Position numbers and translations under genes: made by a program. 64,000 nt of DNA from NCBI GenBank assembly GCA_019426215.1, contig CM033391.1:20386708-20450707 (forward strand), read 5' to 3'. Source of the stretch: Buddleja alternifolia. Lineage: Eukaryota > Streptophyta > Magnoliopsida > Lamiales > Scrophulariaceae. Shown in pieces: positions 1 through 12,238 of this stretch. The stretch's first letter is position 1. Each line of letters starts with the position of its first letter. Below the pieces are notes generated by a model. It ran no database searches and was not told the origin of the DNA. It saw only the letters and a program-made list of their open reading frames with translations.

Positions 1-1262
1 ATGAAAACTCACGATTGTCATGTAATCATGGATCATTTGCTACCAATTGCTATACTAGCCATTTTGCCAAAAAAGGTGAGAGACACAATGTGGAGCAAGG
101 TGTTTGATCCTGGGCAATTTCCTACACTTCAGAAACAAATTGTCATCACTTTGTGTGAGCTTGAAATGTATTTTCCAACTGCTTTTTTTGATATAATGAC
201 TCACCTACCTATTCACTTGGTTAGAGAGGCTCAACTATGTGGACCGGCTTTTATGAGATCTATGTATCCGGCTGAGCGTTATATGAATGTATTGAAAGGC
301 TACGTGAAAAATCGTAGTCGACCGGAAGGTTGCATTGTTGAACGGTACATAGTTGATGAAGCCATTACATTTTGCACAAAGTATCTGGCAGATTATAATG
401 TTGCAGAGCTTCTAAAGTCTCATGTTGTGGGAAGGGGAACAGAAGGAAAAAGCATAATTGGAAAGCAGTTAGTTAGTGTTCATATTACACAAAGGGAGCA
501 GGCACACCTATATGTGCTCCACAACACCGATGAGGTTGACCCATATGCTGAAGAGCATAAGAACCAACTTAGGAGATTCAATCCAGTTAAAAATTAGATC
601 TAGATTTCAAGAGAGCATAATAAGAGTTTCATCGATTGGTTCCGAAAGCATATTGAAGAGAAACAGAAAGAGAATCCACAACTTTCAGTTTCAGATAAAT
701 TGACACGACTGTCGATGGGTCCAGATAGACTAGTATTTTGTTATTCAGGTTATCGTATAAATGGTCGCACATTTTATACAAAAGACCAAGATGAACGAAG
801 TACAATGCAGAATAGTGGTGTCTTGTAGCTCAAGCAATGCATATCTCAAGTGCGAAAGATAATAATCCTATATATGCCGATTGATCATATTACGGGGTGA
901 TTGAACGTATATGAGAGCTTGATTATAGTTGGTTTCGGGTGCCTGTATTTGGGTGTAGGTGGGTTGACAATAAACATGGTGTCGATAATAGTGAAATAAG
1001 CTTCACTCGAGTAGACCTTGAAAGGGTGGGATACAAAGATAAACCTTTCATTTTAGTATCACAAGCTAAGCAAGTGTTTTTTGTCACAGATCCTATTGAT
1101 AAGAGGTGGTCCATTGTTTTATCGGCAAACAAAAATACGTGTATTGATGATGATTATGAAGAAAGTGAAGATGATGGAGAAAATCTTATCTCATTAGGTG
1201 ATTCACAATCAATTGATAGTGACGATGACTTGGATATAAGTGATGATGAATTGTATATGTGA
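1..1262 (+). pseudogene. TNP2-type CACTA transposase, C-terminal part (DUF4218 + DUF4216), broken
   Basis: Residues 1-150 or so match the DUF4218 region that follows the catalytic domain in plant CACTA transposases; HDCHVIMDHLLPI at the start and PAERYMNVLKGYV near residue 90-103 are the clearest motifs. The open frame stops at 597. Related sequence continues in a shifted frame (FIDWFRKHIEEKQ, then YSGYRINGRTFYTK and QNSGV, about 630-830), and a DUF4216-like segment is open from 939 to 1262 (PVFGCRWVDNKHG, VFFVTDPIDKRWSIV) with an acidic tail. The protein would bind and cut transposon ends in the nucleus. At least two frame breaks separate the pieces, so it is a pseudogene. The catalytic core would lie upstream of the window. 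Confidence 0.85.
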
Positions 1263-1450
1263 CAAGATCACCAAGAGGGGATATGGATTAATCCATCAAT
1301 TCGTCGACGTACTAAAAAAATGGTCGTACCGATGGGAAGCAAAAGACTGCTAAGCCAAAAACAAAAAGAAAACAATGAAAGGTATTTGAACTTTGTTCAT
1401 AATTGTATGATAGAATTATTTTTTGATCAATATTTATACTTAGTTGCTAG

Positions 1451-3557
1451 TGTAAGGATCGGTATGCCCCCACAAGCGATGTCGGCGCAACGGAAGAAAT
1501 AAAGTATATAAAACACATATATATCGGCATCCCAAGCTAGTGGGTCAAAGTAATGCACAACAAAAACTAATACGAGTAAAGGGGTTTTAAACCGATTACA
1601 AGATTTGGGGTTTTATTAAAGTGACGATGTAAAACCACAACACAAGGAAAACCACACCAAAAACTTTGGCTCTCATTTTCGAATCCTCACCTCAACATGG
1701 AGGGGTTCGAATCAAACCACCATAAGCTCCTAAAGAAAGAAGCCTCTACAAGGACACACCTCAAGTAAGTTCATTCCTTAATCAAAAGATTGGCTAGATA
1801 TATGCTCTAAGGAAATGGAGTCTATGTAGTGAAAGGTGGAAGACAAGAAGAGTTACTAAAAGAAATATCTATGGAAGATAATCTTTTACAACTAATCTTC
1901 AAGAAGAAGTTCTATAAAAGAAAGTCTTCAGGAATCACAAGAGAAGCTAGAAAAATCTAGAGATGAAGAACTAAGCTCTAAGCTTTTTTTTCTTTTTAAG
2001 TTTTCATCAAGTTTTAAATGAGAGCAAGAACACCTCCTTTTATAGCCACCAATTTTCGGCCATAGGGTATTAGGTGGAGTAGAAGACTTATTTTTCTTCA
2101 CCTACCACCTCATTCTCACCTACCATTCCATTCTCAACTACCACCACATGTGTAAGAGAATATTTTTTATTTTCTTCTTCATTTAAAAAACATTACAAGT
2201 CAAACTTTGACTAGCTTTGAATTTCACTCTTGTGACTTCATTTAATTAAGTCCAACTTAATTAAATAATCTTCATTATTAATTAATAGTAAAATTAGTAG
2301 CTTAAATAAATTCCCGGATAATAATAATTTCCGTTAATGATTAATCTCCAAGATTAATTAATAGAAAAATTATTTTCCCAAGCCTACTAATTAAAATGTC
2401 TTCCACTTAATCAATTAATCTCATTAATCAATTTCACTTTAATCCTAAATCGGATTAATATTCACATAGTAATTGAACTTTCTTGAGTAAGTGTGTAACC
2501 CCATTGTAGGTTCGTTCATGTACTAGTAGTAGGAACACAACCCCGTTGTGCCTTTGTAATTTTCATTGCTAGATTTAATTACTCCAAGTATTTTAATCCG
2601 ACCAAGAATTAATTACCGATTAATTCATGGTTCCTACAAATCAAGGTTAGTACTAGCCACGCGCCAAGAAGACCTAGCCATGAACGATTATTAGGTGACC
2701 TTTCCGCATTACAATTTTCGCATAAGTAAAATCCTTCCATCAAATATCCCGATCGAATCTAGGACTTGGATGTCAGTCGAAATCCCAGTAACTCGATTCT
2801 ATGTATATCTATCTAAGTGACATTGACCAATTTATCAATCAAGCGAGGAAACACTGCGCCTCCTTATTGATACTACTCCGGCCGGAGGTTCCCACGGTCA
2901 ATACACTGTGAAGTACATAGGATATGCACCGATGCTAATGATTAGTGACGGATTCTTTCTTGGTACTCACGCGCCTCCGTACATAACCAGACTGGACCCA
3001 ATATACCCCACTTTATGACTCACCTGGAATCGTGTGACAAATCTAAGTATAGTGGGCGATGCACGAGACGACCAATGGTGCCTCAAGTCATGAGGACCAA
3101 TCTTATGCCTACGTAACCGAGGAGATTCCTAATTCGACATTGACTCCAATATGGAATCTCGGCGGGGTTGTTCAGTTTACTCGATCCCAACGAGAACCCA
3201 CATACATGCACTGATGTACACCGTATCAGTATCCATGGAATAGGATACACTCTCCAAGAGTGTGCATTGTGCGTGCAAGTCTTTACGAGTCATTGATATC
3301 CCTATCTCAATGATTCTATGACTTGGAACATCTTTAAGACCACAACCTTAGAGACGTATTCCCTGATTGGCATCCCCTATACCAAACACATCTCATAGCT
3401 TAAGAGTGATCTAGGGGACTTTATCTAATTGCATATAATGATAAGATAAAGAAGAATATGCCTTTTATTAAATAACTTGACAAGATACAATATAAGACTG
3501 TTTAAAGAGTCGGTTACTACGCCCAACAAATGGCACGTCGGGCACCTAACTCTTTCA
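1451..3557 (-). repeat. Solo LTR inserted in the CACTA element
   Basis: Read on the minus strand the segment starts TGAAAGAGTTAGG and ends CCGATCCTTACA, so it has TG...CA ends. The flanks are gctag (1446-1450) and tctag (3558-3562), a target duplication with one mismatch. It is about 2.1 kb, has no long ORF, and no internal region or second copy is present in the window. It splits non-coding CACTA sequence between the two CACTA genes. The retrotransposon family is not recognisable from an LTR alone; orientation is inferred from the ends only. Confidence 0.6.
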
Positions 3558-3835
3558 TCTAGAAAATTTATATTCTTGAGATTTGCCTATTTTTGTGGAA
3601 AATTTAAGGGAAATAGGGGCTTGACTGAATTTAAGGTTAATTTGGGTTAGCTGGGGGTTAATTACGTTTAATTGGGGATTAAATTTTATTTATTTTGTGG
3701 TTTAGGATAATTACGTTCTAGAATAATGGGAATGAACCTAACTTCTGTATTTATTACTTCTATTTTAAATTATTATTGCCAAGTGAATCTGCCAAATTTA
3801 TATGAATCTAACTTCTGTATTTTTTGGCTTTTGTA

Positions 3836-6800
3836 GGTTGATGGCTTCAGATTCTTCTGGTAATTTTCTTGATGATGATGTATATGGATCAGATAGCCAT
3901 CATGAAAATGAGATACGGAGAGGTATCACGATTATGAAAAAAGTTGTCAAAGCCAGGAGTCAAGGTATAAGGCTACCTGTCGGCTGGAAGGACAGAGGCC
4001 AGGCAGTTAACCCAAACAAATCAATAGTTGTTGGTTATATATGCGTGCAGACTCAGTAGAAGGTGTCGATTACCATGAGTAATTGGCGAAAAGTCCCGTC
4101 ACCAATAAAAAAAAGCATTTGGGATGAAATAAAGGTAATTTGGATATTATCATATTTGTAAGTGTTAATGTATTATCATATTCTCTAAATTATAATTTTA
4201 TATATACTTTGTTGTTTGTTTTTTGTAGTTGACATTTGATATTGAAGAAAGTAGATAAAAGTACGTACTAGCAGAAACTGAGAAGCTAGCACGTAACTTT
4301 AGGAACTACTTGAGTAGAAGGTGGGTGCGAGATGATGATGGAAACACTAATGACAACCCACCCCCACAATATGAGATATCTCAAGCCGATTGGACGGCTT
4401 TCTTAGCTGTTCGCCTAGGCGAAGGTTTTCAGGTAGCTAGTCATTTTAATTTACGGTTTCATTTGTTGGTTATTACGTTTATAGTTAGCTAATAATTTGA
4501 TAATGTAATAAACAGAAACTAAGTAGGGAAAATTGGGAAAGAGTAAAGGAACCTGAATATCCTTACCGAAAAGCGAGTCTTGGACATGCTGTTGTGGAGC
4601 AAATGGAGGTTTGTAGTTCATTTAGCAGTGAATCCTTACAATTTTTTTAATAAAAATTCTATGTTAATAAATATATATTTTTTAATGAAAATATAGATGA
4701 ATAGAAGAAGGGATGGGGGATCCGATTGCACAGAGGTGACACGAGCACTCGTGTGGAGGATTGCGCGTTTCTTTAAAACAAATCAAATTGGTAACGGCAA
4801 TGTTAGAAGAGTAGTGAATGAAATGGTGAGTTATTTGCAATTTTAGCTCTATAATGTGTTGTATGTTTGTTTTGAAATACTATTGAAAGAACAAAGTTCA
4901 CTAATTTTTTTTATTTTTTAAAACGTATTATTACAGGAGAGCATTTCACAAGAGAGTACTAGCCATAGTGGAAATGAGAAGAATCGAGATGACCTATTGG
5001 CTAAAGCTCTTAAAAAGAAGGAGCATCCGGGTCGCGTTAGAGGTGTTGGCTTTGGGGTCTCACAAAGAGACTATTTTAAGGATCCAAAGCCTGCTAAAGA
5101 GATGGAGATGGAAAGCTTGAGAAACATGGTGAAAAACCTCTCCAAAACTATGCTTGCCATGCAACAACGAATTGATGTTTTGGAAGCGCCTAACTCGCGT
5201 CAGCCACATGAAGATGATGTGATTTCTTTGAAAGATAGCAGCGCAGAACCAGTTTATAAGATGCTTCCTGAGGTAATGATTTGAACTTGTTTACTGATCA
5301 TGTAACTTGCAACTCTCTATTTCTGTAAATCACACAAAACTTTCTAATATTATGTTGTATATATATGTGTGTATGTGTGTGTGTAGGTTATCGCTCCATG
5401 TCAATTAGCACTTTCATCACCGTCATATCGTGTGGTGGCTAAAGGACAGATGTACAATCGACCGATGATTGATAGAATACTTCACAACTGTCGATTAGCC
5501 ACCATCCATGTGAAAGTGCGCATTGACACTGCAGTTGAGGCGGATACATCCGTACCTGTCCCTCTCAATGATGAAATGCTCACCATTTCTAGTGTTCTAG
5601 GTACCTTTGTTGCTTGGCTAGTGAGTCTTGTCATTGTCACTGATGCACCAGTATGTAATTAATAGCTAGTCATTAATAAATTATAACAATTTGTTTGAGG
5701 TTACTAAATATACTTTGGTGTGTAACATTCATGTTTTATTTTCTTTGCTTAAACAGTCTCTTGGACCATCCAAATCATCTGGAATCCAGAAATCAGCGAC
5801 GTCGAAGCAGTCAGTTGTCAAAGGAAAATTTCCAGTGGCCAAGCCTGCACGTGAAGGTGACAGATGTGTAGACCTTCAACTAGATGGACTCCCTGATGAC
5901 CTTTTATTTCTGGGAAAGTACACGAAGATGATGTCTATTAGTGCCCAGATCACTATAGACATGGAGAAACCCATTATGAATATTGCATTCCCAGAGTATA
6001 TTGGAAAGGGGGAGACCTGTCATCTTCTGCGACAAAAAGAGATAGGAGCCTCTATCATTACAGAGTACATAAAGTAAGTTTTTTTAATTATTTTATTGCA
6101 TCTGAACTATGATTATTTTCGTTACTCGAAATTCATTTTTTATGCTCAATTTAGGTGTTTGTGGGTTAAGTACGCGATCCCTGAAGGGAAAGAACCAAGT
6201 TTTGGGTTCCTTTGCCCACATTCCATATCTGCGGGAACAGGCAAGTGAACAAGTGCATTACATAGCAAGTGCACAAACGAATAAGTTATTTCTTGCACCT
6301 TACAACACCGGGTGAACTACTAAAGACTCAATTTTAATTTGTAAAACTAGTTACGCAAAACAAACTTTGAACTTATCTTTTGAATGCTTTTTAGGGGACA
6401 TTGGTTGTTGCTTGCAATTGATCCATTTCAAGAGGTCGTTTACTATCTGGATTCTTTGCATGGTGAGCCGGAATACAGAGATGATATGACACAGAAAATC
6501 AATCGGTAAGTTTTTCATTCAATCAGTGTATCCATTACATTTAATATTTTCTTAAAGTGTATATTTATTTCACACAATTGCTTGTTTTTGACATATCTCC
6601 TTGCTTTTTATATTTTTTTATAGGGCTGTGCACATATTTCGTGCAAATCACAACAACCATTCCAAGAAATCCAAAAACTTGGCATGTCAATGGTTTAAAA
6701 TAAAGGTTAGCGTTTTCTAGTTTCAAGAGATTATATATTCGTATAGAAGTTAGTATTCTAATATAACGTAACTTTGATTACTTTTGTAGTGCCCCCGGCA

Positions 6801-7093
6801 GACCAATGATGTGGATTGTGGCTACTTCGTTATGAGATTCATGAAAGAGGTTATTAGCCATGGACAATCTATAATTCCAACAGAGGTATGCATAATCCTA
6901 ATATATACTTAGTTTCTATTCCTTTTGAAGTTATTAAACCTTTGGTAGGTAATTGAAACGTCATTTCAGTTTGCAATTAATCTCTATATATATCTTGCAG
7001 TACTTTCATGATTCTCAATCCTTCTATACTCAAGAGTAAATTGATGAAGTACGCTGCGAAGTGGCACGTTACATTTTCTTAGCAGCTCTTTAG
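3836..7093 (+). pseudogene. CACTA second gene: plant transposase (Ptta/En/Spm-like) fused to Ulp1 protease, broken
   Basis: Multi-exon gene. Exon 1 (about 3836-4132) starts MASDSSGNFLDDD and carries a motif, LPVGWKDRGQAVNPNKS, typical of the Ptta/En/Spm DNA-binding region; further exons lie near 4230-4431, 4516-4610, 4696-4825, 4938-5275 (basic with a coiled-coil-like stretch), 5388-5620 and 5757-6073. The last exons (about 6396-7093) form a Ulp1/C48 cysteine protease domain: His in GHWLLLAIDPF (6399-6401), Asp in YYLDSLHG (6450-6452), Gln (6799-6801) and Cys in DVDCGYFVMRF (6817-6819). Ulp1 enzymes remove SUMO or related modifiers; the role here is unknown. In-frame stops near 4057, 4254, 6245 and 7037 in the inferred reading show decay although the protease residues are all kept. 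Confidence 0.75.
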
Positions 7094-7392
7094 AAATTAG
7101 GTAATGTATTTTTTGTACATTTTGACTTGTTGTAAATTGTAATTTGATTTATTGTATTTAAATTGTCATGAGTAATTTAATTAGTTGATTGTAAATTAAC
7201 ACGTGATCATTTGTTGGAGATTATAACATTTTGTTGTTGGAGGAAAGAGATTGTAATATTGAAGTTTGGGGTGGTGGTTGTTTATGTTGAATACGTTTTA
7301 TTGTGTGGTTGAAATTTGTTGGGTTGGTTTGTTGAATATTACTGTACATGAATATTACCATAATAGGGTGCAAAATATAAAAAAAAAAAAAC

Positions 7393-7791
7393 TGACCCTA
7401 TGACAGCGGTTCCGGTCGGAACCGCTGTCATAGGTTCATAAAAAAAATAAATTTAATTCGAACCCTATGACAAAGGTTCAGCTGCTGAACCGCTATCATA
7501 GGATTCGAATTAAATTTTTTTTTTGATGAACCCTATGACAGCGGGTTTTATGGAACCATTGTAATAGGGTACTGAACCGCTGTCATAGGATTCGAATTAA
7601 ATTATTTTTTTTGATGAACCCTATGACAGTGGGGTTTATAGAACCGCTGTAATAGGGTGACCTATGACAGTGGGTTTTATGGAACCGCTGTAATAGGTCC
7701 AAACTATTTAACAGTGATACCTATGATAGCGGCTAAAACCGCTGTCACAGGCCCAAAAAAATCGCTGTAATAGGTCATTTCTGTAGTAGTG
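7393..7791. repeat. CACTA right subterminal repeats and terminus
   Basis: The motif CCTATGACAGCGGTT and variants recur in both orientations. A perfect hairpin with 18-bp arms and a 2-nt loop lies at 7397-7434 (arm CCTATGACAGCGGTTCCG). A second, larger imperfect inverted repeat is centred on GTTCAGCTGCTGAAC near 7483. Further copies run to about 7770, and the terminus is at 7773-7791. Subterminal repeats of this kind are the usual binding sites of TNPA-type proteins in CACTA elements; that role is inferred. Confidence 0.85.
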
Positions 7792-8205
7792 ATATATATA
7801 CACTGCAGACGAGTCGAGGGGCATGAGGCACCGCCATCACCGGAGAGAAGTCGGGGGTGGGGATCTGGAAATCATACATACACATATTTCACCATAGATC
7901 TGAGATAGTTCATATATATATATATATATGTATATTTTTAACAATAGTATAAACTAGTGATTAATTCTTAGTCACTAGTTCTAACAACAGATCTATGATT
8001 TCACAGGGGAGGCCGTCGGCGACGAGGGGTGGGGGTAGATTGTGGTGGATCTGAGCAATTTTGAGGGGTCTTGGTGGGTCTGTACAGCGTTTTGTTGTTG
8101 CGGGAGACAAGCAGCGACGGGGGGGAGGGAGGGGGGGCATAACTGAAGTTGGTGCCGTGGGACGGACAGCGACACAAGGTGACGCTGTTTGGGGCTGCAG
8201 GTGGC
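7792..8205. other. Unassigned sequence between CACTA end and solo LTR
   Basis: Begins with a TA dinucleotide run, then G-rich stretches around 7840-7870 and 8010-8140 and another (TA)n at 7915-7930. No convincing gene. It joins smoothly to the sequence after 9782 if the LTR is ignored, so both flanks are probably one older locus. Confidence 0.5.
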
Positions 8206-8210
8206 TGGAT

Positions 8211-9777
8211 ATTGTTAGGTATATGCCCTAGATGCCAATGAGGACAAATAGATGTTACGGGGTATTCAATTATGTTGTACAAACTGATAATTAATAAAGG
8301 CAATTAATAGGTATTGAACAAACAATCCTTGTGTATCAAGGTTGACTCTTCGCCCTTTATGGAATAAAGAAGTGGCACGGGGAGAGTCTTATTCCTTATC
8401 ACTTAAAAGGGTTCGCAAGTCAAGGAATCTTAATTAGGCATTAAGATTCGACTTGTATGACACATGCTTTGACAAGGAGTGTCAGTCGAACACTATAGGA
8501 TAGTGAGAACACGTGTCATAGATATATCAATGGAATTGATATATTCGAACGCGGCTCACTGTAATCTGATCACATGGGTATTTACTTGGTGACTGTCAAT
8601 GATTGGATTACTGACCATTATAGTATGCGTGAGCTTTAGACCTGAGGGTTCAGGATCAATGTACATCTACTATCGAATCTCTTACTAGAGTAGTAAGACC
8701 CAACTCACCCTTTAGTGGGGCAGACCTTGAAGTGCGATCTCAATGAGTCAAGTAGCACTTGTTCAGTGATCGCCAAGATGGAATTCACTATCTTGAAAGT
8801 AAACAAAAAAGTATCCTGTGCAATCATAGCCATATGCAATTATAAATCTTTGGCCAAAGCAATGAAACTAACTCATGTGGGACATGGAGGGTAGTTTGGT
8901 AATTTCATCATGCTATGATTATATGAAAGTTTAGTGAGTTTGACATAAACCATGATTCTCACTTGATCGGGATACATCAGTGAAGGGCTTATACACATAT
9001 GGTATTTATGGTCCAGAGGGTCGTAAATGATTCATTTATTTCATACTCAATTGGGTTACGATGTAAGTCCACGGGACTGGCTAGATGACACTGACATCCT
9101 TTGGTAGGTCCTTCCATTGCCAATTGAGACGAACCTAAAGAGTCGCGTTATAAGAAACCAACAGGATGTCTTTTTGTGTTAGTCTTTTAGAAAGATATAA
9201 TTACTTGGACGCATTGATTTATTGGTTAAATCAATTAATCAAATATTTAATTTAATTAGATTAAATTAAATTATTTAATTGGAAAATTAATTAGTTGGAA
9301 TTATTAATGGATGTATATTGGATTTAAATGGGATTTAAACTAAATATACATTAAAAAGGTGGGCTAAGATGAAAGGACCAACTTAAAGCCCACCCAAGTC
9401 TAAAAGGGAGCCCTAGGGGCGGCCACCGTAGAGTCCTATGAGAATCCAACTTATTTGTTAAGTCATTAGAGTTATAAGGTAACTCTAATGCTAACAAGTC
9501 ATTGTAACCCTAGTTGCATAACACACGAAAAAGAAGAAGGAATCCTATCAGCTAAAACTCGCCCTAGCCATCCACCACATTCGAAGAGGGAGCTTTTGGA
9601 GATCTTTGGAAGGCTCGTTTCACGTGAATCTTTAGAGACAGGAGCTCAAAGAGTTGCTGTTATGCGAAATCTGATTACGAAATCGATAAGGTAAATCAAT
9701 TTCGTTTGTTTTTTAAAAACTATTAAAATCATCGAATCCCGTTAAAGTGATTCACCGTTAGGAAACCAAAATCTTTG
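8211..9777 (+). repeat. Solo copia LTR (relative of family A)
   Basis: The LTR-like start TGTTAGGTATATGCCC (8213) matches the family A start on the other strand (TGTTAGAGTATATGCCC at 23123). A second shared block is the segment around GACGAACCTAAAGAGTCGC (9129-9147), whose reverse complement occurs in both family A LTRs (near 22170 and 43465). The 5-bp flanks TGGAT (8206-8210 and 9778-9782) are identical. The segment between them starts with two extra bases before TGTTAG and does not end in CA, so the outer limits may be off by a few bases. No internal region is present. Confidence 0.6.
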
Positions 9778-9782
9778 TGGAT

Positions 9783-10559
9783 GGTGGGGGAGGGCTAAGT
9801 AGGCGTGGCAGAGTGGAGTTGGTGGTGAGGTGGTGATGGTTAGAGGTTTAGGTGATGAAGATGAAGAAGAAGAAGTGGGAGGGAAAATGAAAAAGAATTT
9901 TTTTTTAACAAAACTAAAATATTTTTTAAAAAATCATTTATTGGTGAAGTAAATGACAAAGGAAATTGAATTTCTTGTAAAACATATTCTATTTTAATTT
10001 TTGAATTTGAGAATCACAATTATTGAACTTTTTAGCTAATTAATTATTAAGTAAAACTAATTGTTAATTATTTGGTTGTTTGTAAAATTATTTATTATTA
10101 ATTAATATTAGTTAATAAAATAAATTAATAATTTTTAATTTATTTATAACTTAATAAAATAACATAAATGAAAAATAAATATCAAATTTTTTATAATTCT
10201 CGTTATTTTAATTTTGAAATTAAAAATACAATTAATGATTTGTTTAATTTGATAATTTATCAATTATAACTAATTTTTAATTAGATGATGATTTATAAAA
10301 TTAGTTATTCATATTTCACTGAAATTAATGAATTAAATTAGTCAAATAATATTAAATAGAATATATAAATTAGTTAAATAATATTAAATAGAATATATAT
10401 AATAACTAATAAACGTGGTTACTTATTATTAATTAAATATTTAACTGGTTGTTAACTTATTTAAGGAGTAAAAAATAATTAGCAATTTTTTCTTCTTTTA
10501 TTTTGTTCATTATTAATTGAAGATAAAGATAAAAATGTTACATTGATTGTTAATTTTAC
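9783..10559. other. Unassigned AT-rich sequence
   Basis: G-rich for about 110 bases after the LTR, then strongly AT-rich with many short ATTAATTA-like runs. No ORF of note and no recognisable element. Confidence 0.5.
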
Positions 10560-10850
10560 ATTGACACCCCTTGAAAATTAGGTATATATTACATATACCT
10601 CCCTTGGGGTATATCCAAGAACTAAAATTTCTGGACTTTTTGGTCCAGGTTGAACCAGGGGTATTTTGGGAAAAGTCAAAAAGATTTTTGATGATGTCAT
10701 CAAAAATCTGTTTGAAAAAATTGGCAGGGGGGTGCCCGTGTAATCCAAACCATAATCAAGGGGAGGTTTTTGTAATTATCAATTAGTGAGTGGAGGTTTG
10801 TGTAATTACCCCATTATGTGAGTGTAATTATCCCTATAATATATATAGTA
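10560..10850. repeat. Possible dispersed repeat of GTGTAATTA type
   Basis: On the minus strand the end reads as phrases such as GATAATTACACTCACATAAT, then ACAAACCTCCACTC and AAAAACCTCCCC. Repeating phrases of this style are common at ends of plant DNA transposons, but no partner end was found. No gene is visible; the short open frames here have low-complexity translations. Confidence 0.25.
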
Positions 10851-10870
10851 CGTACTATTTGAATTTAGTT

Positions 10871-12228
10871 GGGTTATTTGCATCCATCTCCTCTGAGGTA
10901 TTGCTCTTTGGCATGAACCTCCCATCATGTATTAAAATTTGTCATCCACCATCCCTGTCTATAAAAAATATATATATACTACACTTTTTACTCTTAATTT
11001 TCTTTCCTCTATTTTCCTTTTCACTTTCTTCCTTTCTTTTGAATTTCATTAAATAGACAAAAAAATGAATAAAAAGTATGCTTATGTAAGTTTTTCGTTA
11101 AAAATAATTCTAACGATTAGTTATTTTTATTTTAAAATGCGTATAACAAACTATATACTAAAGGAGAAATTACTAACAACCCCCCCCCCCCCCACAAAAA
11201 AAAAAAAAAAAGATTCTTATTGTAAAAAAAATTATAAAAGTATTGTTTTCATATGAAATACCCATTTTACAATCTTTTCATTGGGAAATACAAAATTCAT
11301 TATTAACGACTTTTGGACTAAATATTAGGATAAATTTTATGAATATATGAGTTTACTTTAATGAGCTGTTAGTAATTTTTCACATATTAAACTTATTTTA
11401 AATAAACTTAACTATTTCATCTCTTAATTTGTTTTTTTTTTTTGGTTCCTGAATTATATTTTTCAATGTTTCAAGCAAGTATTCAATAAATTAGTAGTGT
11501 TTTATTTTGTATAAGAAGTTTGACCTTTATAGGTTAGTATTGTTGACTATTGCAATAAATATGAATCCAAAAATTGATTGAATAATTTCATTTCAATCTC
11601 TTTGTCTAAGGAGCCGTAGATGATTTTGAACTAGAAACTGAGAGGTTCTACTTATTACTATTTGATAATTTAGGCGCTCGTTGTTCATTTTCCTATCATA
11701 TTATGTGCTTTAAATCATAATATTTTTTTCCTAATGAATTTTTTTTTTTAATACTTATTCTATTTTATTCATCCTCTCTCTACTTAGAACAAAAAAGAAG
11801 ATTAAAAAAAGTGAAGCGGATGAGAAAATAGAATGGGAGTTCGAAATTCAAACAAGATTACTTTGTCAATTTTTAGATTTGATTTAAATCTATTATTTTT
11901 TTATAAAAAAATATAGCAAAACTAACTCATTATAAACTTGTCTGAGATATTAAAAAATATAATTTGAGAACCACACAAAGGAAACTGAAAACATACATAC
12001 TTAAGTTTATTTAGAATAAATTTAATACATTATTTGTTATGCCTATATTTAATAATAAAAATAATAGAAGAAAAGAGAAATATAAAATGGAGAAAATAAT
12101 AAAAGAAAGGTAAAAAGGGTAGTATATATAATTTTTTACATATAAGGATGGTGAATGACAAAATTTAATACATGAAAGAATGTTTTGCCAAATCACAATA
12201 CCTCAGGAAAGATGAATGTAAATAATCC
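10871..12228. mobile_element. MULE-like non-autonomous element with long terminal inverted repeats
   Basis: The left end from 10871 (GGGTTATTTGCATCCATC, then CTGAGGTATTG, ATGTATTAAAATTTGTCATC) is matched on the minus strand from 12228 (GGATTATTTACATTCATC, then CTGAGGTATTG, ATGTATTAAATTTTGTCATT). The similarity runs for roughly 200 bp on each side. The 9-bp flanks AATTTAGTT (10862-10870) and CTTTTAGTT (12230-12238) agree at 7 of 9 positions. Long TIRs plus a 9-bp duplication suggest a Mutator-like element. The roughly 950-bp interior has no gene and includes a C-tract followed by an A-tract near 11180-11213. Confidence 0.6.
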
Positions 12229-12238
12229 ACTTTTAGTT

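Larger units (their letters stand above)
1..7791 (+). mobile_element. CACTA (En/Spm) DNA transposon, left end outside window
   Basis: The span holds two CACTA hallmarks in order: the C-terminal part of a TNP2-type transposase (DUF4218 then DUF4216) and a second gene with a plant transposase-like region joined to a Ulp1 protease. It ends in a hairpin-rich subterminal zone and a terminus that reads CACTACTACAGAAATGACC on the minus strand (7773-7791), which is the CACTA start motif. The flanking 3 bp would be ata (7792-7794). The left terminus and most of the transposase lie before position 1. A solo LTR is inserted at 1451-3557. Both genes have stop codons, so this copy looks dead. Confidence 0.9.

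Noticed and set aside
9488..9694. 68-codon ORF in the solo LTR
   Set aside because: Inside an LTR, no domain, composition like non-coding sequence.
11178..11213. C-tract plus A-tract as a retroposon tail
   Set aside because: No coding or SINE-like body adjoins it and no matching duplication was found; it lies inside the MULE-like element.
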